From the NCBI GenBank assembly GCA_900074745.1, contig LT598469.1, forward strand, positions 62,001-126,000: 64,000 bases of DNA, read 5' to 3'. How positions within the stretch are numbered: the first letter of the stretch is position 1; the number at the start of each line of letters is the position of its first letter. The notes beneath the pieces are model-generated. The model was not told the DNA's origin, searched no databases, and saw only the letters and a list, made by a program, of their open reading frames with translations. Below are positions 46,768-57,885 of the stretch, one piece after another. This DNA comes from Lachancea mirantina. Lineage: Eukaryota; Ascomycota; Saccharomycetes; Saccharomycetales; Saccharomycetaceae. Made by a program: the position numbers and the translations under genes.

Positions 46768-49700
46768 AGAGGGTCCAAAGCCCAAGTTCATCAGGAGTCT
46801 CGGCTCATATGCGTTGGGGAACAATCATTCCCATTTGAGCCAACCGTCGTCAATGTCTCAGTCTCCTGCAGCCAGCAATGCTAATTTCGTTCCGGGCTCC
46901 ACGGCTTCACCATCAGGGACACCGGCTTCTAATTACAGAGTCGCACAGGCGTGTGATAGATGTCGGTCCAAAAAGACGCGTTGCGATGGTAGACGCCCAC
47001 AGTGTTCTCAGTGCGCTGCTGTGGGGTTCGAGTGTAAAATAAGCGATAAACTTTCCCGTAAAGCGTTCCCACGAGGTTATACAGAAACTTTGGAAGAAAG
47101 GGTACGGGAACTGGAAGCTGAGAACAGACGGCTCGCTGGACTGTGCGACTTGAAAGATGAGCAAATGCAACTTTTATCCAAGTTTTCATCTTCTAGCGGC
47201 GGGCCCACCGAACCCTCGGTTAATGAAGATGATCAACTCTTACAACATCTCAGCTCTTCCAACGGCGGTTCCCTTCGTGTCAGCTCGACAAATGTGTACC
47301 TTTTAAACAAAATGGCCTCGAGAGAATCTGCACAGCCACAGGGACCGCGATGTAACGGCGTCGGGTGTAATCTCTCAGCGCATGCACATCTACACGAAAA
47401 GCCCGTGAGCACTACTTTACAGGATCCCACTTCTATTTCATTTGAACAACACGAAGCACCCGGGCTTCCAACTGCAAAAGCTTTGAGCTCGATGGCGAAC
47501 CACGAGCAATCTGTTCAACTGGCAACTTTAGTCGCTCTCTCGGTTCCGCGTTCCACAGAGGAAATATTATTTACACCTCAATTGCTTGCAAGGATAGGAC
47601 AAGTGCACGGACTGGCATCGAAGCAATGCATATATGCCGCATCATTACTGGCGTCTCTTAAAGAGTCTGCTGAAACAATGATTCCCACCAACGACATTTT
47701 CACAGAGTTGAGAACAAAAAGTCTTTGGGAGATGGACGATCCTATGCTGTTTTTCACCAATGCCTGTAAATTCGACTTCAACATACAAGCTTCAGCAGGT
47801 ATGCTTTCCCTTCAGGAGATAGATGAACTTGTGGGCGTTTATTTTTCAAAGTGTCATCCAGTCATCTCCATTCTTAACGAGAATGAGTTCTTCAGCTACT
47901 ACGAGAAATTTAAACAAAACCTATCCGAAGGTAAACATTTCTTCCGTAGCGATGACTCCTCGTTTTCACAGAGAAACAAATCGATTTCTTACAAGATATT
48001 TGCATGCATTCTGATAATGGTTTGCCAATTGGGACTAATGACCAAGATAAAAGAACAACAGTTGTCGTCCACATCTAAGTTTGTGCGCTTTATGACACAC
48101 TATAATCATGTGCTATCGGTACTCCGGTTGAACCCTTACTTTTCAGTAACGACGACTTCGATACATTCGCTGCAGTTCATGTCCTTACAGCTCTTTTATG
48201 CCTTGAACGTTGGTAGCGTGTCTTCCGTTTACGAGCTTAGAGGGAAAATTGTTTCTATGGCTCAGCAGCTACGTTTACATCGCTGCCCTAGTGCAGTCCT
48301 AGGTACAGATGGCTCTACGATGAGCAAATCAGAACAGGCCGAAAGGCGGATTTTGTTTTGGGGAATTTACTATTTGGACGTTTTTGCTTCATTACAGCTC
48401 GGAGTTCCAAGACTCTTGAAAGACCATGAAATTGAATGTGCGCTACCGTTTGGTGAAAATGACAGCCAGACGCGCGAGTTTTCAACGGGGGGCTTTAGGC
48501 TTGAGGGCGAAGTTTCTCAACTCTCGTTAGCTCTCATTCGGTTTTCAAAGGTGGTGGGCAATGTTGTTGATTCTATTTTTAAGCGTGGTATGACGCCTTC
48601 CGTTGTTGTTCAAGTCGCCCTCATCCATGAGAATGCCTTAGACAACTGGCGTCGCAATCTACCGGAACAACTGAGGTTCGAACTCGATGTAAATGGTACC
48701 ATCAATCTTGAAGAGATGTCTAGGAAGAAAAACTGGAACGAACAACTGAATAAGGACAATTTGCGAGAAAGTAAAATCCTCATGGTGTTATATTTTATGT
48801 TGAAGTGCATTGTGCACTTACCGGTACTCGCTACCAAGCCTTTGCTAAATGAGGAGCCAAAACCAAATGCTGATATTTCACAGGGAAGAAAAAGGGGCAC
48901 AAACACACCGGATAATGCAGAGAGGTCGTCGTCTTCTTATGTTCTTTTGCAGCAAGCGACCACAACTTTGCTGTACGTTTTGGCGTCAATCAAAACCGTC
49001 TATTTACCTCTTGCTGTGAATATTCCACGCATTAAATGTCGATTTGCTTTGCTGAATGTCAAGGGAATTTTGGAATACACTAAGGGTGGTGTACTTTTCC
49101 AAGATAATAAGGCATTACTGATGAATTTGATAAAAGAACTTGAACTTGAAAAAACGCTAGAGCTGCCAGGGTGTATTTCGTGGCACAGTCTAATCTTATT
49201 GGACATGACTATGCTATTACTTCTGCAACAACCTCAAAAAGATGCTAAAAAACTCGATGAGCTACTCCAACGCAGACTCAATTATTATAATAAACTAATG
49301 GGGCGTCCCACCACAACCATACCTCAGAAAAGGAAAAACGAGGACAACAACGAATTTGTTGAGGCGCCCAAACTTACACCTGTTAGTTCTGACAGCGTGA
49401 GCCCGCACGAAAAGAGGATCAAAACGGAAGGGGATTCCGAGAGTCACATGCATATGCCTCACTGCGACACCCATGATGGTACAGTAGGACACTCTCGGCA
49501 GAAAACTGGTGCGCAACGGCCCACTCACAATTTCTTGGCAGAGGCGTTCAACCTTGACTCCGTCTTGACAAGTAATCCATTCAGCAATGGCGACTTGTCG
49601 ACGTTTTTCAACACCGAGAATACAAACACGAATGTTGGAACAGGAGGGGCATCGGCGCCCAATTTCGGAGCCAACGATCCATTCGCTGCAAACTCGCTTA

Positions 49701-50272
49701 TGTCAGACGGTCTGTTCAGAGTTCCAAGCAACGGCGACTTTTTGAAAGATTACTATCATATGCCTGAAGGTGCATCGACTTCGCAGCTGAATCTGGCATT
49801 TTCTAACCAGAACGCTGCCGCAGGAGGATCAGGTAATCTGCGAACACAACCAACAGTAAAGCAAAACTCACTCCCTGTAGCTGGGTTCGCTGTCGACGCT
49901 TCGCTAGGACTAGCACCATTGCTCGCATGGTCGCCCGAAGCAGACGCGCATGCCTTCAAGAGCACCACTCATGCAGAGAGGTTGCTAAGAGACCAATTTG
50001 AACAGCCGCAAGCCGGAGGCAATACCACTAAACCGTCATCACATGACCCTTATGCAGAGGGCGATCAAAACTCACTATTTGGCAATTACGACGACAACGC
50101 ACTAGTAATGCCCACGCGTTCACATCGTGGACCTAGACGAAGGTGGCATTCAACCAGCGGAGCCGCCGCCATCACGCCTCAGTCCGAAAGATCAAAACCC
50201 AGTCAAAACAAAACATCGTCCGACGATTCGACTCTTCAAGACCTCTACAGTTGGCAAAACGCCGGATTCTAA
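46751..50272 (+). CDS. CAT8: Zn2Cys6 transcription activator Cat8
   Basis: A 1173-residue nuclear activator of gluconeogenic and related genes through carbon-source-responsive elements (1433 in S. cerevisiae). The zinc cluster [20 protein letters not shown] begins at Cys68 and ends at Cys95, followed by a linker and a coiled coil ([20 protein letters not shown], about 109-128) for dimerisation. The middle fungal-specific domain contains the [16 protein letters not shown] block, whose Ser fits the Snf1-regulated Ser reported for Cat8, and [20 protein letters not shown]. The Asn/Ser-rich C-terminal part ends with [10 protein letters not shown], matching the Cat8 end. First ATG is 46751. Matches YMR280C. 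Confidence 0.96.
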   Translation: MENQNKEGPKPKFIRSLGSYALGNNHSHLSQPSSMSQSPAASNANFVPGSTASPSGTPASNYRVAQACDRCRSKKTRCDGRRPQCSQCAAVGFECKISDKLSRKAFPRGYTETLEERVRELEAENRRLAGLCDLKDEQMQLLSKFSSSSGGPTEPSVNEDDQLLQHLSSSNGGSLRVSSTNVYLLNKMASRESAQPQGPRCNGVGCNLSAHAHLHEKPVSTTLQDPTSISFEQHEAPGLPTAKALSSMANHEQSVQLATLVALSVPRSTEEILFTPQLLARIGQVHGLASKQCIYAASLLASLKESAETMIPTNDIFTELRTKSLWEMDDPMLFFTNACKFDFNIQASAGMLSLQEIDELVGVYFSKCHPVISILNENEFFSYYEKFKQNLSEGKHFFRSDDSSFSQRNKSISYKIFACILIMVCQLGLMTKIKEQQLSSTSKFVRFMTHYNHVLSVLRLNPYFSVTTTSIHSLQFMSLQLFYALNVGSVSSVYELRGKIVSMAQQLRLHRCPSAVLGTDGSTMSKSEQAERRILFWGIYYLDVFASLQLGVPRLLKDHEIECALPFGENDSQTREFSTGGFRLEGEVSQLSLALIRFSKVVGNVVDSIFKRGMTPSVVVQVALIHENALDNWRRNLPEQLRFELDVNGTINLEEMSRKKNWNEQLNKDNLRESKILMVLYFMLKCIVHLPVLATKPLLNEEPKPNADISQGRKRGTNTPDNAERSSSSYVLLQQATTTLLYVLASIKTVYLPLAVNIPRIKCRFALLNVKGILEYTKGGVLFQDNKALLMNLIKELELEKTLELPGCISWHSLILLDMTMLLLLQQPQKDAKKLDELLQRRLNYYNKLMGRPTTTIPQKRKNEDNNEFVEAPKLTPVSSDSVSPHEKRIKTEGDSESHMHMPHCDTHDGTVGHSRQKTGAQRPTHNFLAEAFNLDSVLTSNPFSNGDLSTFFNTENTNTNVGTGGASAPNFGANDPFAANSLMSDGLFRVPSNGDFLKDYYHMPEGASTSQLNLAFSNQNAAAGGSGNLRTQPTVKQNSLPVAGFAVDASLGLAPLLAWSPEADAHAFKSTTHAERLLRDQFEQPQAGGNTTKPSSHDPYAEGDQNSLFGNYDDNALVMPTRSHRGPRRRWHSTSGAAAITPQSERSKPSQNKTSSDDSTLQDLYSWQNAGF

Positions 50273-50826
50273 CCCGAGTCACTCTGTCACTGACACTACG
50301 ATAATATTCCCCACATCAGAATCCTCCCCGACGAGTACCAAGTAAACGGCCTTAAGCTCTTCTCATGTCTCCACTATTGCACTTATCCACCAAAGCTTAT
50401 TATACGGATTACGTAACCCGGAAAGGAAATTTTATATCCCACGCACGTGATCTTCGCTTCCAAAAACAGAAAAGCAGCGCGAAACAAAAGAATTCCATAC
50501 GGAGAGATCAGTGGAAAGTTGAAAAGTTTTCTGGCCCTTTAAAGGAAAGGGGAATCAAGACGTGGTGGTAAGCCAGGTTTCGAGTTTTGAGCGGTTGAAC
50601 CATTGAATAGGCGAGTGGCACGGCACCAGAGAGAAATTTGCCAGTTTAACAGACAAGTTGTAACGAAGTTGAAAGACCGAATTGGCACCCGAAAACAAAC
50701 GTAAAAGCCTAGAGGCGAGGGCGAGATTCATCAATAACGCCGCAGAATTTTCCAGGTTTCACCTCTAAAAATAAAGCGAATAAAGTTAAGGATTCGTGCA
50801 AACCTGAAAGCCACCAGCGTATAGAT
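50273..50826. other. CAT8-NAB6 intergenic region
   Basis: A 554-bp spacer between genes read in the same direction. The part near NAB6 (50580-50826) is purine-rich without a clear TATA box. No RNA gene or repeat seen. Confidence 0.45.
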
Positions 50827-53800
50827 ATGACGAGCAATACACCGCGAAACGGACGCGTGAGACGCAACAATCAACAACCACCGCAACAACCACAACAATC
50901 ACGAATGGGTCACCAGTCATCTGGACAAGGGTCACAAGAGCAGATAGGTATGAGCAACATGAGCAGAGATTCTGAGGGCCAGCGCGCACCGTACGGTTTC
51001 GTACCATTTGGTGTCCCACAAAATCCAGGTGTGCGGCCCACGTATTATACCGGGTCGCCAATGCCTCCACCGCCTCAAACGCCTTTTGACACAGCATATG
51101 GCTCCTCGCTACTTCCGTCGCATTTGCTTATGGGCTCGCCCTTCATTTCTTCTCCAATGCATCCACAAGGCAGCACGCCGCAGATGATGCGAGGCGGCCA
51201 TTATACATCAGCTCCCGCCCTAGCCATGCCTCCATCCGGCGGAAAATGGCATGACCGGGGCAAATCATCGTCTTTCAAATCAAAGGGAAGCGTTAAAAGT
51301 CGATCTGAACCCTATTCTCTTCATTTTTTACCAGCTCTGCCGAATAAAGGCGACGACGAACACCGTACGCGCTCCCTTCTTTTCGATAACATGAACTCTG
51401 CTATCACGTTACATCAATTTCTGTCTCATTTCAACAGAGCAAGCCGCGTGGAAAGTGCGTACATTGTTGAGACTGGGGAAAAGAAATCCATTTTGGTCAA
51501 TTTCTTGACGCGAGATGCATGTTTGGATTTTTACAACAGCATCCTTCAAAAACTCTCAGAATTTAAGAAGGAGCTTGACTCTAAACTTTTAACGCTGAAC
51601 TTTATATCTGTCGAAAAGATCAATTCGGGGCTCTCTTTGCGAGATGTGAAAATTGAAGTTTTGAGGAGAGGCGCGACAAGGTCTTTGGCGGTGGAATTTG
51701 ATAAAGTGGTGACAAAAAATGAGCTGTGCTCAAAATTCGATTTTCTGAGTGCGTCAAACTCACGGTATGTTGTGGAGGCAGTTGATGTGGTAAATACTAG
51801 CCATTCTAGCAAACATTTCGGTGAGCATTACGCGATTTTCCATTTCATCAGCATCGGTATGGCCATCGAAATTATGGACCACCTCAAGACTCAACGCAGT
51901 AAGCTCGGCCTACGGAGAATTTTCTTCGTAAACCATAGCCATAAAACTACTAAAAACCAGCTCATGTCCAACACAATGCTGGACGGAGAATGTGCCAATG
52001 AACCTAGCCCTGAAGTTAGCTTCGAAAGCGATTTCTCGTTAGTGAACGATAAGTTTCACAATGTCTCGCTAGAATTGCAAGCTGTTGTTATAAATCCCAA
52101 AGATTACGGTCCCCCCGATGTTGAAGAGCATTCACATCATCTGCCTCAGTTTTCAGTCGCCAAAGCCGTCGGCAGCAACAGCGCGTCGACTGACAGCGTG
52201 AACCAAGATTTTACGAGTACAGCACCTCAGGAGGTGTATGTTGAAAGTAGAAACGCATCGGTGTCATGCGAAACTTTGGTTTCTCTGGCTTCCCAAGAGA
52301 ATAATAATCAATCGTATGCTCCGCCAAACTACCCATATTTCTTTGACGTCGGTAAGCCCCTGAGAGACACTCTGCAGCAGCAGTTTAATGCTACCGCCCA
52401 AGTGGCTACCGTCATGGGTGGTGGAATAGGAAATAGAACGGTTTACATTGGGAACATCAGCCCACGTTCCAAGGCCGAGGACGTTTGCAATGTCGTGCGG
52501 GGTGGGCTTTTGCAAAGTATCAAATTCATTGAATCTAAGCGCATTTGTTTTATCACTTTTATTGAAACTGCCGCTGCTGTGCAGTTTTTCGCCAATTCAT
52601 CTATTGAACCTATCGTTTTGCATGGAAATATTTTGAAAGTTGGTTGGGGTCACCATCCAGGTGATCTACCGCAATCGATTGCCCTGGCGGTGACGGTAGG
52701 CGCAAGTCGAAACGTTTATGTGAGTTTACCTGAGGTTGCCTTCAAAGAGAAGTACATCAAAGACCCTCAGTTCAAAGGCTGTAAGGATCAATACCGTTTG
52801 CCTAGCAAAGATGATTTGAGAATGGATTTTTCGACATATGGGGAGATTGAACAGATAAACTTTTTAGATGACGGACATTGCTGCTGGGTTAATTTCATGA
52901 ATATCACGAATGCCATTAGGTTGGTCGAAGACGCAAACGATACAAACAACAAAGAAAACTTTTCCAAGCGTTTCAATGGTAGATACGAAGGACTTATAAT
53001 AGGTTACGGGAAAGATAGGTGTGGCAACGTTAACAAGAACTTGGTGGCTAATAAAAACTCCAAGTTTTTCAAAAAGATCAAAAAGACAAGCCATAATATT
53101 AGGCTGCAGAAACAGCAAGCTTTTAATGAACGCTTCAATCATGATAAGGATTCTGAATTCGCAAGTGAAGATCACATCAAGTCCTTCAAAACAGATGCTT
53201 TTGGGATCACCATGAATGGAAACATTGAGGGCAGAGACTCCGATGAAGAACAGAGAATAGAGGAAAGTGAGCTTTTGCTTTTGTCGGACGCCAATAACGA
53301 AAATCAAAGTGGTTTGGGTATAACATTATTGCAAGATTCTTCGCAAACCTCGGTGGGCAAGAATTTATCTGACGAGTTTTCAAATGATCCTTCTGATAAT
53401 CGCTCGGAGTCTTCGCCGTCGTCAGAGGTTGGACCATTGATAAGGGCTACGCAAGATAAAGCCAACTTGACCGAAAATAAGAACGGCTTGTCTGCATCTG
53501 ATGACAGGTCAAAAGAGCTCTCCAAGAAGAGAGGACAAAATGACAAATCTCAAAGTCAACAAAAAATAAACGCACCAGTAACAAACTCTTCACTGGAATA
53601 TGCGCCTCCTTTAGCGCCTTCTACTGTTTCTCGGCAGTACTTTGCTGCCTCGAACAGTCGAAGAGACAGCAAAAACAGTGCGATCCAAGCAAAGAATGGG
53701 AGCGCGAAATCAGACACGGTATCACGTCGCAATCGTCACCCAAAAGCCATTCCCGGGTCAGACGTGATGGCGCAATATTTGGCTCAGTTACAGCATTCAA

Positions 53801-53886
53801 CCTTCATGTACGCGGCGAACATCTTAGGCGTGGATGGAGAAGAAGACGCGCAATTACAGGATCGCGATTACTCGCCTGGTACATAA
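50827..53886 (+). CDS. NAB6: RNA-binding protein Nab6
   Basis: A 1019-residue RNA-binding protein (1134 in S. cerevisiae) thought to bind mRNAs of cell-wall proteins. The N-terminus is Gln/Pro-rich and then holds the diagnostic block TPFDTAYGSSLLPSHLLMGS at about residues 86-105, which is nearly identical in S. cerevisiae Nab6. RRM-type domains lie at about 165-230 and 270-375 (degenerate), 537-608 (NRTVYIGNISPRSKAEDV, RNP-2 type) and about 630-735 (NVYVSLP, then a helical-strand block ending GLIIGYGKDRCGNVNKN). The C-terminal 270 residues are charged and Ser-rich. Matches YML117W; followed by ATR1 as in S. cerevisiae. Confidence 0.94.
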   Translation: MTSNTPRNGRVRRNNQQPPQQPQQSRMGHQSSGQGSQEQIGMSNMSRDSEGQRAPYGFVPFGVPQNPGVRPTYYTGSPMPPPPQTPFDTAYGSSLLPSHLLMGSPFISSPMHPQGSTPQMMRGGHYTSAPALAMPPSGGKWHDRGKSSSFKSKGSVKSRSEPYSLHFLPALPNKGDDEHRTRSLLFDNMNSAITLHQFLSHFNRASRVESAYIVETGEKKSILVNFLTRDACLDFYNSILQKLSEFKKELDSKLLTLNFISVEKINSGLSLRDVKIEVLRRGATRSLAVEFDKVVTKNELCSKFDFLSASNSRYVVEAVDVVNTSHSSKHFGEHYAIFHFISIGMAIEIMDHLKTQRSKLGLRRIFFVNHSHKTTKNQLMSNTMLDGECANEPSPEVSFESDFSLVNDKFHNVSLELQAVVINPKDYGPPDVEEHSHHLPQFSVAKAVGSNSASTDSVNQDFTSTAPQEVYVESRNASVSCETLVSLASQENNNQSYAPPNYPYFFDVGKPLRDTLQQQFNATAQVATVMGGGIGNRTVYIGNISPRSKAEDVCNVVRGGLLQSIKFIESKRICFITFIETAAAVQFFANSSIEPIVLHGNILKVGWGHHPGDLPQSIALAVTVGASRNVYVSLPEVAFKEKYIKDPQFKGCKDQYRLPSKDDLRMDFSTYGEIEQINFLDDGHCCWVNFMNITNAIRLVEDANDTNNKENFSKRFNGRYEGLIIGYGKDRCGNVNKNLVANKNSKFFKKIKKTSHNIRLQKQQAFNERFNHDKDSEFASEDHIKSFKTDAFGITMNGNIEGRDSDEEQRIEESELLLLSDANNENQSGLGITLLQDSSQTSVGKNLSDEFSNDPSDNRSESSPSSEVGPLIRATQDKANLTENKNGLSASDDRSKELSKKRGQNDKSQSQQKINAPVTNSSLEYAPPLAPSTVSRQYFAASNSRRDSKNSAIQAKNGSAKSDTVSRRNRHPKAIPGSDVMAQYLAQLQHSTFMYAANILGVDGEEDAQLQDRDYSPGT

Positions 53887-54070
53887 AGCACATTTAGAAG
53901 GTTAAGTTTTAGTGGCATATGCACTCAAAAAAAGCTCCTTTGGAGGCCCTCCTAGGCTGCGAGAAGCTTGGCGATTCAACAGGGCCAGGTTCTTCAAATA
54001 GCGATCATCATCGACGTTTTTGACATCGTTAATCGAAGATTACAGCCATGTGGAGATGTTGAACTAATAC

Positions 54071-54163
54071 ATGTCTACCACTTCTAAACCCAAGCGCGCG
54101 CTTTTTGTATCAGATATTGATGATTATCGACCCACAAAAAAGCAGGGACGACACGTGGACTGA
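54071..54163 (+). promoter_or_regulatory. Upstream ORF overlapping the ATR1 start
   Basis: ATG 54071 opens a 30-codon frame that ends at 54161-54163, past the ATR1 ATG at 54120 and in another frame. A ribosome scanning from upstream would meet it first. It may repress ATR1 translation, or the transcript may begin downstream of it. Confidence 0.4.
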
Positions 54164-55742
54164 GACTTCAAGAAGGTGTCATTCTTCGTCAGACCGTGAA
54201 GACTGTGACAATAATGCTGGTAACGATTTTGGTGTTGAGAAAAATGCGAAGAGATATCAAAATTCGAATTTACAGAACCCCGAGTACTTTTCTAGTCGAT
54301 GGAGGGAAATTCTGTTTGTAATTTCTTGCATGATATCTCAGCTTTTGAACCAGGCTGCAAGTACTCAAACTAATCCTCTTTTTAATGCGATATCCGATGA
54401 GTTCAAATCATCGTCTTCAAAACAAACCTGGCTAATGGCTTCTTTTCCACTTGTTTCGGGGTCTTTTATCTTGGTAAGTGGGAAATTTGGTGACATTTAC
54501 GGTCTCAAGAAAACACTTTTGGGAGGTTATGTCGTAGCGACTATTTGGTCATTGATATGTGGGTTTTCCTCCTACACTTCAAGTGTGGACTTTTTCATCG
54601 TCGCCAGGGCTTTCCAAGGTTTGGGTATCGCTTTTGTGTTACCTAATATCATGGGCCTTGTTGGCACTATATATGTGCCCAATACCAAGGTCAAAAATAT
54701 GGTGATTAGCATGATAGGTGCTTGTGCTCCAATTGGAGCAACGTTCGGCGTTCTTTTCTCGGGTCTCATTGGAACTAAAACCAAAAATTGGGCTTGGACT
54801 TTCTATGCGTATGCTGTTCTGGCGTTCGTAAATGGCGTTATTGCCTGGTGGGTAATTCCAGATAATGTGCCAATAAATTCTCACAATTTTAAAATGGACT
54901 GGGTGGGATCAGCGTTGGGAGTTACCGGTTTGATTCTACTCAATTTTGCATGGAATCAGGGTCCTATTGAAGGCTGGGGCACTTCATATGTGATTGCTCT
55001 GCTGGTCATTTCTTTATTTATTTTGCTCGCGTTCTTCGTGTACGAAGTTAGGTTTGCCAAAGAACCTCTCATTCCACGCGCTGCCATGTTCAATCGTCGA
55101 CTTTTGATGATTTTGTCCTCAATTTTCTTTGGTTGGGGATCTTTCGGCATATGGACTTTCTACTACATGTGTTTTGTCTTAAATTTAAGGCATTACACGC
55201 CATTATGGGCTGGTGGAACGTATTTCATGTTCGTTATTTGGGGAATTATAGCTGCATTAACAGTTGGGAAAACTATTCATAGAATGCATCCGTCGATCCT
55301 TCTATTTTTTTCAATGGTGGCGTTTGACTGCGGTTGTATTATGCTTGCCGTAACTCCAGTGCATCAAACCTATTTCAGGATAACCATGGGGACTATGATT
55401 ATTCTAAGCTTTGGGATGGATTTCTCGTTCCCAGCTGCCTCTATAACACTTAGCGATGAGTTACCGTCAGAGCATCAGGGTATGGCAGGATCGCTTGTAA
55501 GCACAATGATTAATTATTCTATGTCACTTTGTTTGGGCATCGGCGGCACAGCTGAACGCCAAATAAATAAGAGTGGAAACGATTTATTGAAAGGCTATAG
55601 AGCAGCATTGTATGTGGGCATTGGACTGGCAAGTATTGGCGTATTCATAAGTGGGACATTCATGTTGGAAAACATTTATCAAGCTAGACGTAAGAATATG
55701 CTGGCGACTAAACTAGAGAATCACTTGGAGAAAGACGCTTAA
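54120..55742 (+). CDS. ATR1: DHA2-family drug/borate exporter, ATR1/ATR2 type
   Basis: A 540-residue plasma-membrane proton antiporter of the major facilitator superfamily with 14 predicted spans (542 in S. cerevisiae). Atr1 exports aminotriazole, borate and related compounds. A polar N-terminus (about 65 residues) precedes FVISCMISQLLNQAASTQT, the conserved TM1. The signatures SWLMASFPLVSGSFIL-like, GKFGDIYGLKK, ARAFQGLGIAFVLPN and APIGATFGVLFSGLIG follow, and WAGGTYFMFVIWGIIAAL lies in the second half. I start at the first ATG in frame. It is the single ancestor of ATR1 (YML116W) and ATR2 (YMR279C). Confidence 0.93.
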   Translation: MIIDPQKSRDDTWTETSRRCHSSSDREDCDNNAGNDFGVEKNAKRYQNSNLQNPEYFSSRWREILFVISCMISQLLNQAASTQTNPLFNAISDEFKSSSSKQTWLMASFPLVSGSFILVSGKFGDIYGLKKTLLGGYVVATIWSLICGFSSYTSSVDFFIVARAFQGLGIAFVLPNIMGLVGTIYVPNTKVKNMVISMIGACAPIGATFGVLFSGLIGTKTKNWAWTFYAYAVLAFVNGVIAWWVIPDNVPINSHNFKMDWVGSALGVTGLILLNFAWNQGPIEGWGTSYVIALLVISLFILLAFFVYEVRFAKEPLIPRAAMFNRRLLMILSSIFFGWGSFGIWTFYYMCFVLNLRHYTPLWAGGTYFMFVIWGIIAALTVGKTIHRMHPSILLFFSMVAFDCGCIMLAVTPVHQTYFRITMGTMIILSFGMDFSFPAASITLSDELPSEHQGMAGSLVSTMINYSMSLCLGIGGTAERQINKSGNDLLKGYRAALYVGIGLASIGVFISGTFMLENIYQARRKNMLATKLENHLEKDA

Positions 55743-55958
55743 AGTAAAAATGTTCACCGGCCAATTTGACTGCTTAACACCTTCATTGATGATAATTCCT
55801 GAACTAATTAATACTTACATTTAAACTGTTGAAATAATGCATCAAAATAGTCTCTTTTGGCAATGCGAAATAGTAATACAGATACCCTTTATATCTCTTT
55901 CTCAAAATAAAAAAATCGAGTATGGCATCCAATGCTAAAACAGCCCATTGATTGAGTA
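55743..55958. other. Convergent ATR1/VAN1 3' spacer
   Basis: About 215 bp between two 3' ends, AT-rich, with runs of A and T that fit polyadenylation signals. Nothing else seen. Confidence 0.4.
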
Positions 55959-57522
55959 TCAATTGGATCTTCTGGATTCCCTCTCTTTTTCTGCAATCGC
56001 CAAGAGATCATCATCGCTCGGTTCATATATGTGCCATAAGGTATAGTGAGGTAGCCCGGCCACCCTGTAACCCATTTTTTTGGCCATTTTCCCAAACGCC
56101 TCGGTCTCTGCATGATTTTCGAAAGTAAATGCAGGAAATTGAACACCATTTCTGAAAAGTTTTGCCTTCGCCAAAATTGAAACGCCTCCTACACCATCCA
56201 AGTCAAGAACTTCGTTTGCATTACCGTTGTCATCCCTGAGATAAGCTAAATGTACTCGCCAAGTTGGATACTCAGCATAACCCTCCACGATAACGTCATC
56301 CTCGTCTAATGTCTTTGCTAATTCTAGCGCCTCTTTCGATTCTACCCATGAGTTAAGATCGTAAGGTTGCTTCCCGTCGAGGAATTCTGGAAGAGGTCTC
56401 CAAACGTTGGGGACTGCAACGTCGTAATCTATCGCCATTAAATCTTCAATCACAGAGCCTGGACAGAGCTCCACGTCGGCATCTCGCCAATAAACCCAAG
56501 AATGGTAAGGTTTCAAGGCGTTGGCGGTCAGCCAATTTCTCGCACGACCCATCAGTTTCCTTCTGACACCTTGTACTTTCACAGCATGACGATCAGAAAA
56601 GCCTTGACCGATATTTTGGCCAAAATCCTTTTGAAATATTTGCACGGAGCGGAAGGGTTTATCGTAGTTTTCGTGGAAGGGTGGACTAAAAGCTGACTCC
56701 ACGGTGTTCAGATACTCCTGATTCATATACTTCAAAAACAAATCAGACCCTCCTTTGTTTTTGGATTGTTTCAAGGCATTTTCTTGTTCTTGGAAAAGCT
56801 CCGATAAAGTGCCGTTCTGCAATTCTTTGGAATACTCGATCAACGCTTCCAAAGTATGATCGCCATCTGAACAGTCACTCACCAAAAACCCAAGGTCAAT
56901 AAGCTCATGCGGATACGTTAAGTTCATTAGATTTTTGAACATCAGAGGCAGCACATTCTCTGCATGTCTCAAAGGCACCAAAACCAGCACATGTTCGCGG
57001 TTTTTGGCCCCTTGAGAGCTTCCACCGTATTCTCGCAAATCATATTCATCAACCGTAGATGATAGTAACATCTCAACTTCTTTCTCATATTTTTCTTTAT
57101 CTTGCGCGGTCAAAGCCTCGGCCCCACCTTGACTGATCAAATAGTGCTCTGCACCTGTATCAAATTTTCGCACCACGTCAATGTCGATTTCTTTGAAATC
57201 GTTATCGTAATATTCTCGATCCTGGAGACTTATAGTGTCGCCGTGTCTGAAAGACCCTACGATACCATTTATGCATTTGAAAAGAACGACGAAAAACACT
57301 GAATAAAGCAATACTTTGGGACCCCATTGCGGAAATTGAACCCACAACCATGGAATTTTCTTGCCAGTTCTTTTGGCCGATAATCTAGAGTTGCGAAGCG
57401 AGGCTCTGTTGATCTTTGTTAGTACATCAAATCTGGTTTAACAACACACCAAAAAACGGTCTTAAGGATTCATACATTGGCAGCTCTAAACCTTTCTCCT
57501 TCTTGAAATAACGGAAAGGCAT
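55959..57522 (-). CDS. VAN1: Mannan polymerase I subunit Van1, one intron
   Basis: Two exons, 57476-57522 and 55959-57405, give 497 residues. The main exon has no ATG upstream of its conserved region; it only becomes complete when a 70-nt intron joins it to a 47-nt exon encoding MPFRYFKKEKGLELP-I. The joined start GLELPIASLRNS resembles GLSLPISRNGS near the N-terminus of S. cerevisiae Van1. Van1 is a Golgi type II mannosyltransferase (GT62) that, with Mnn9, begins the N-glycan outer chain. The membrane anchor is at about residues 44-60, and the catalytic WRDADVELCPGS holds the metal-binding DxD motif. The C-terminal two thirds are very similar to S. cerevisiae (YML115C, 535 residues). Confidence 0.93.
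57406..57475 (-). other. Predicted spliceosomal intron of VAN1, 70 nt
   Basis: On the minus strand: donor GTATGA starting at 57475, perfect branch point TACTAAC at 57418-57424, acceptor CAACAG ending at 57406. Phase 2 on both sides (AT|A), so the join keeps the frame and writes an Ile codon. A competing GTGTGT donor nearby would break the frame with this acceptor. Confidence 0.8.
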
Positions 57523-57885
57523 CCCAACAACTGCTATCGGCAAAATCTAGGACCGACCTGGCCTTGAATGTTAGCGTTTGTATCGGCTTTTAAGTAAGTA
57601 GTTTGTGGGTATGAATGTTGAGCTTAATCTCTCAAAGTTCTTTAAGGTTCAAATTGTAACTTTATACGTACATCGCTTGATAAAGAGGGGTCCACCATCA
57701 CCACTACCACCAATCAAGAGCTAATATATTTAATCCCAAGCTCCACCCAAAGGCATAGAACAATATATAATGGTTTGAATCTATATCCATCAAATTCATT
57801 GAATTCAATTGAAAGTTCATTTCTATAGCAGTTCAAAAACACCTCCAAAGTAGCACCTTTTCCATATCAAAGTTAGCCTAAATAT
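57523..57885. other. VAN1 upstream region
   Basis: About 360 bp between VAN1 and the 3' end of the decayed methyltransferase gene. AT-rich, with a CCACCATCACCACTACCACC stretch at 57691-57710 but no clear gene or RNA. Confidence 0.4.

Noticed and set aside
55959-57347. VAN1 starting at the TTG at 57347
   Set aside because: Nuclear yeast genes rarely start at TTG, and a spliced form with a proper ATG and a matching N-terminus is available.
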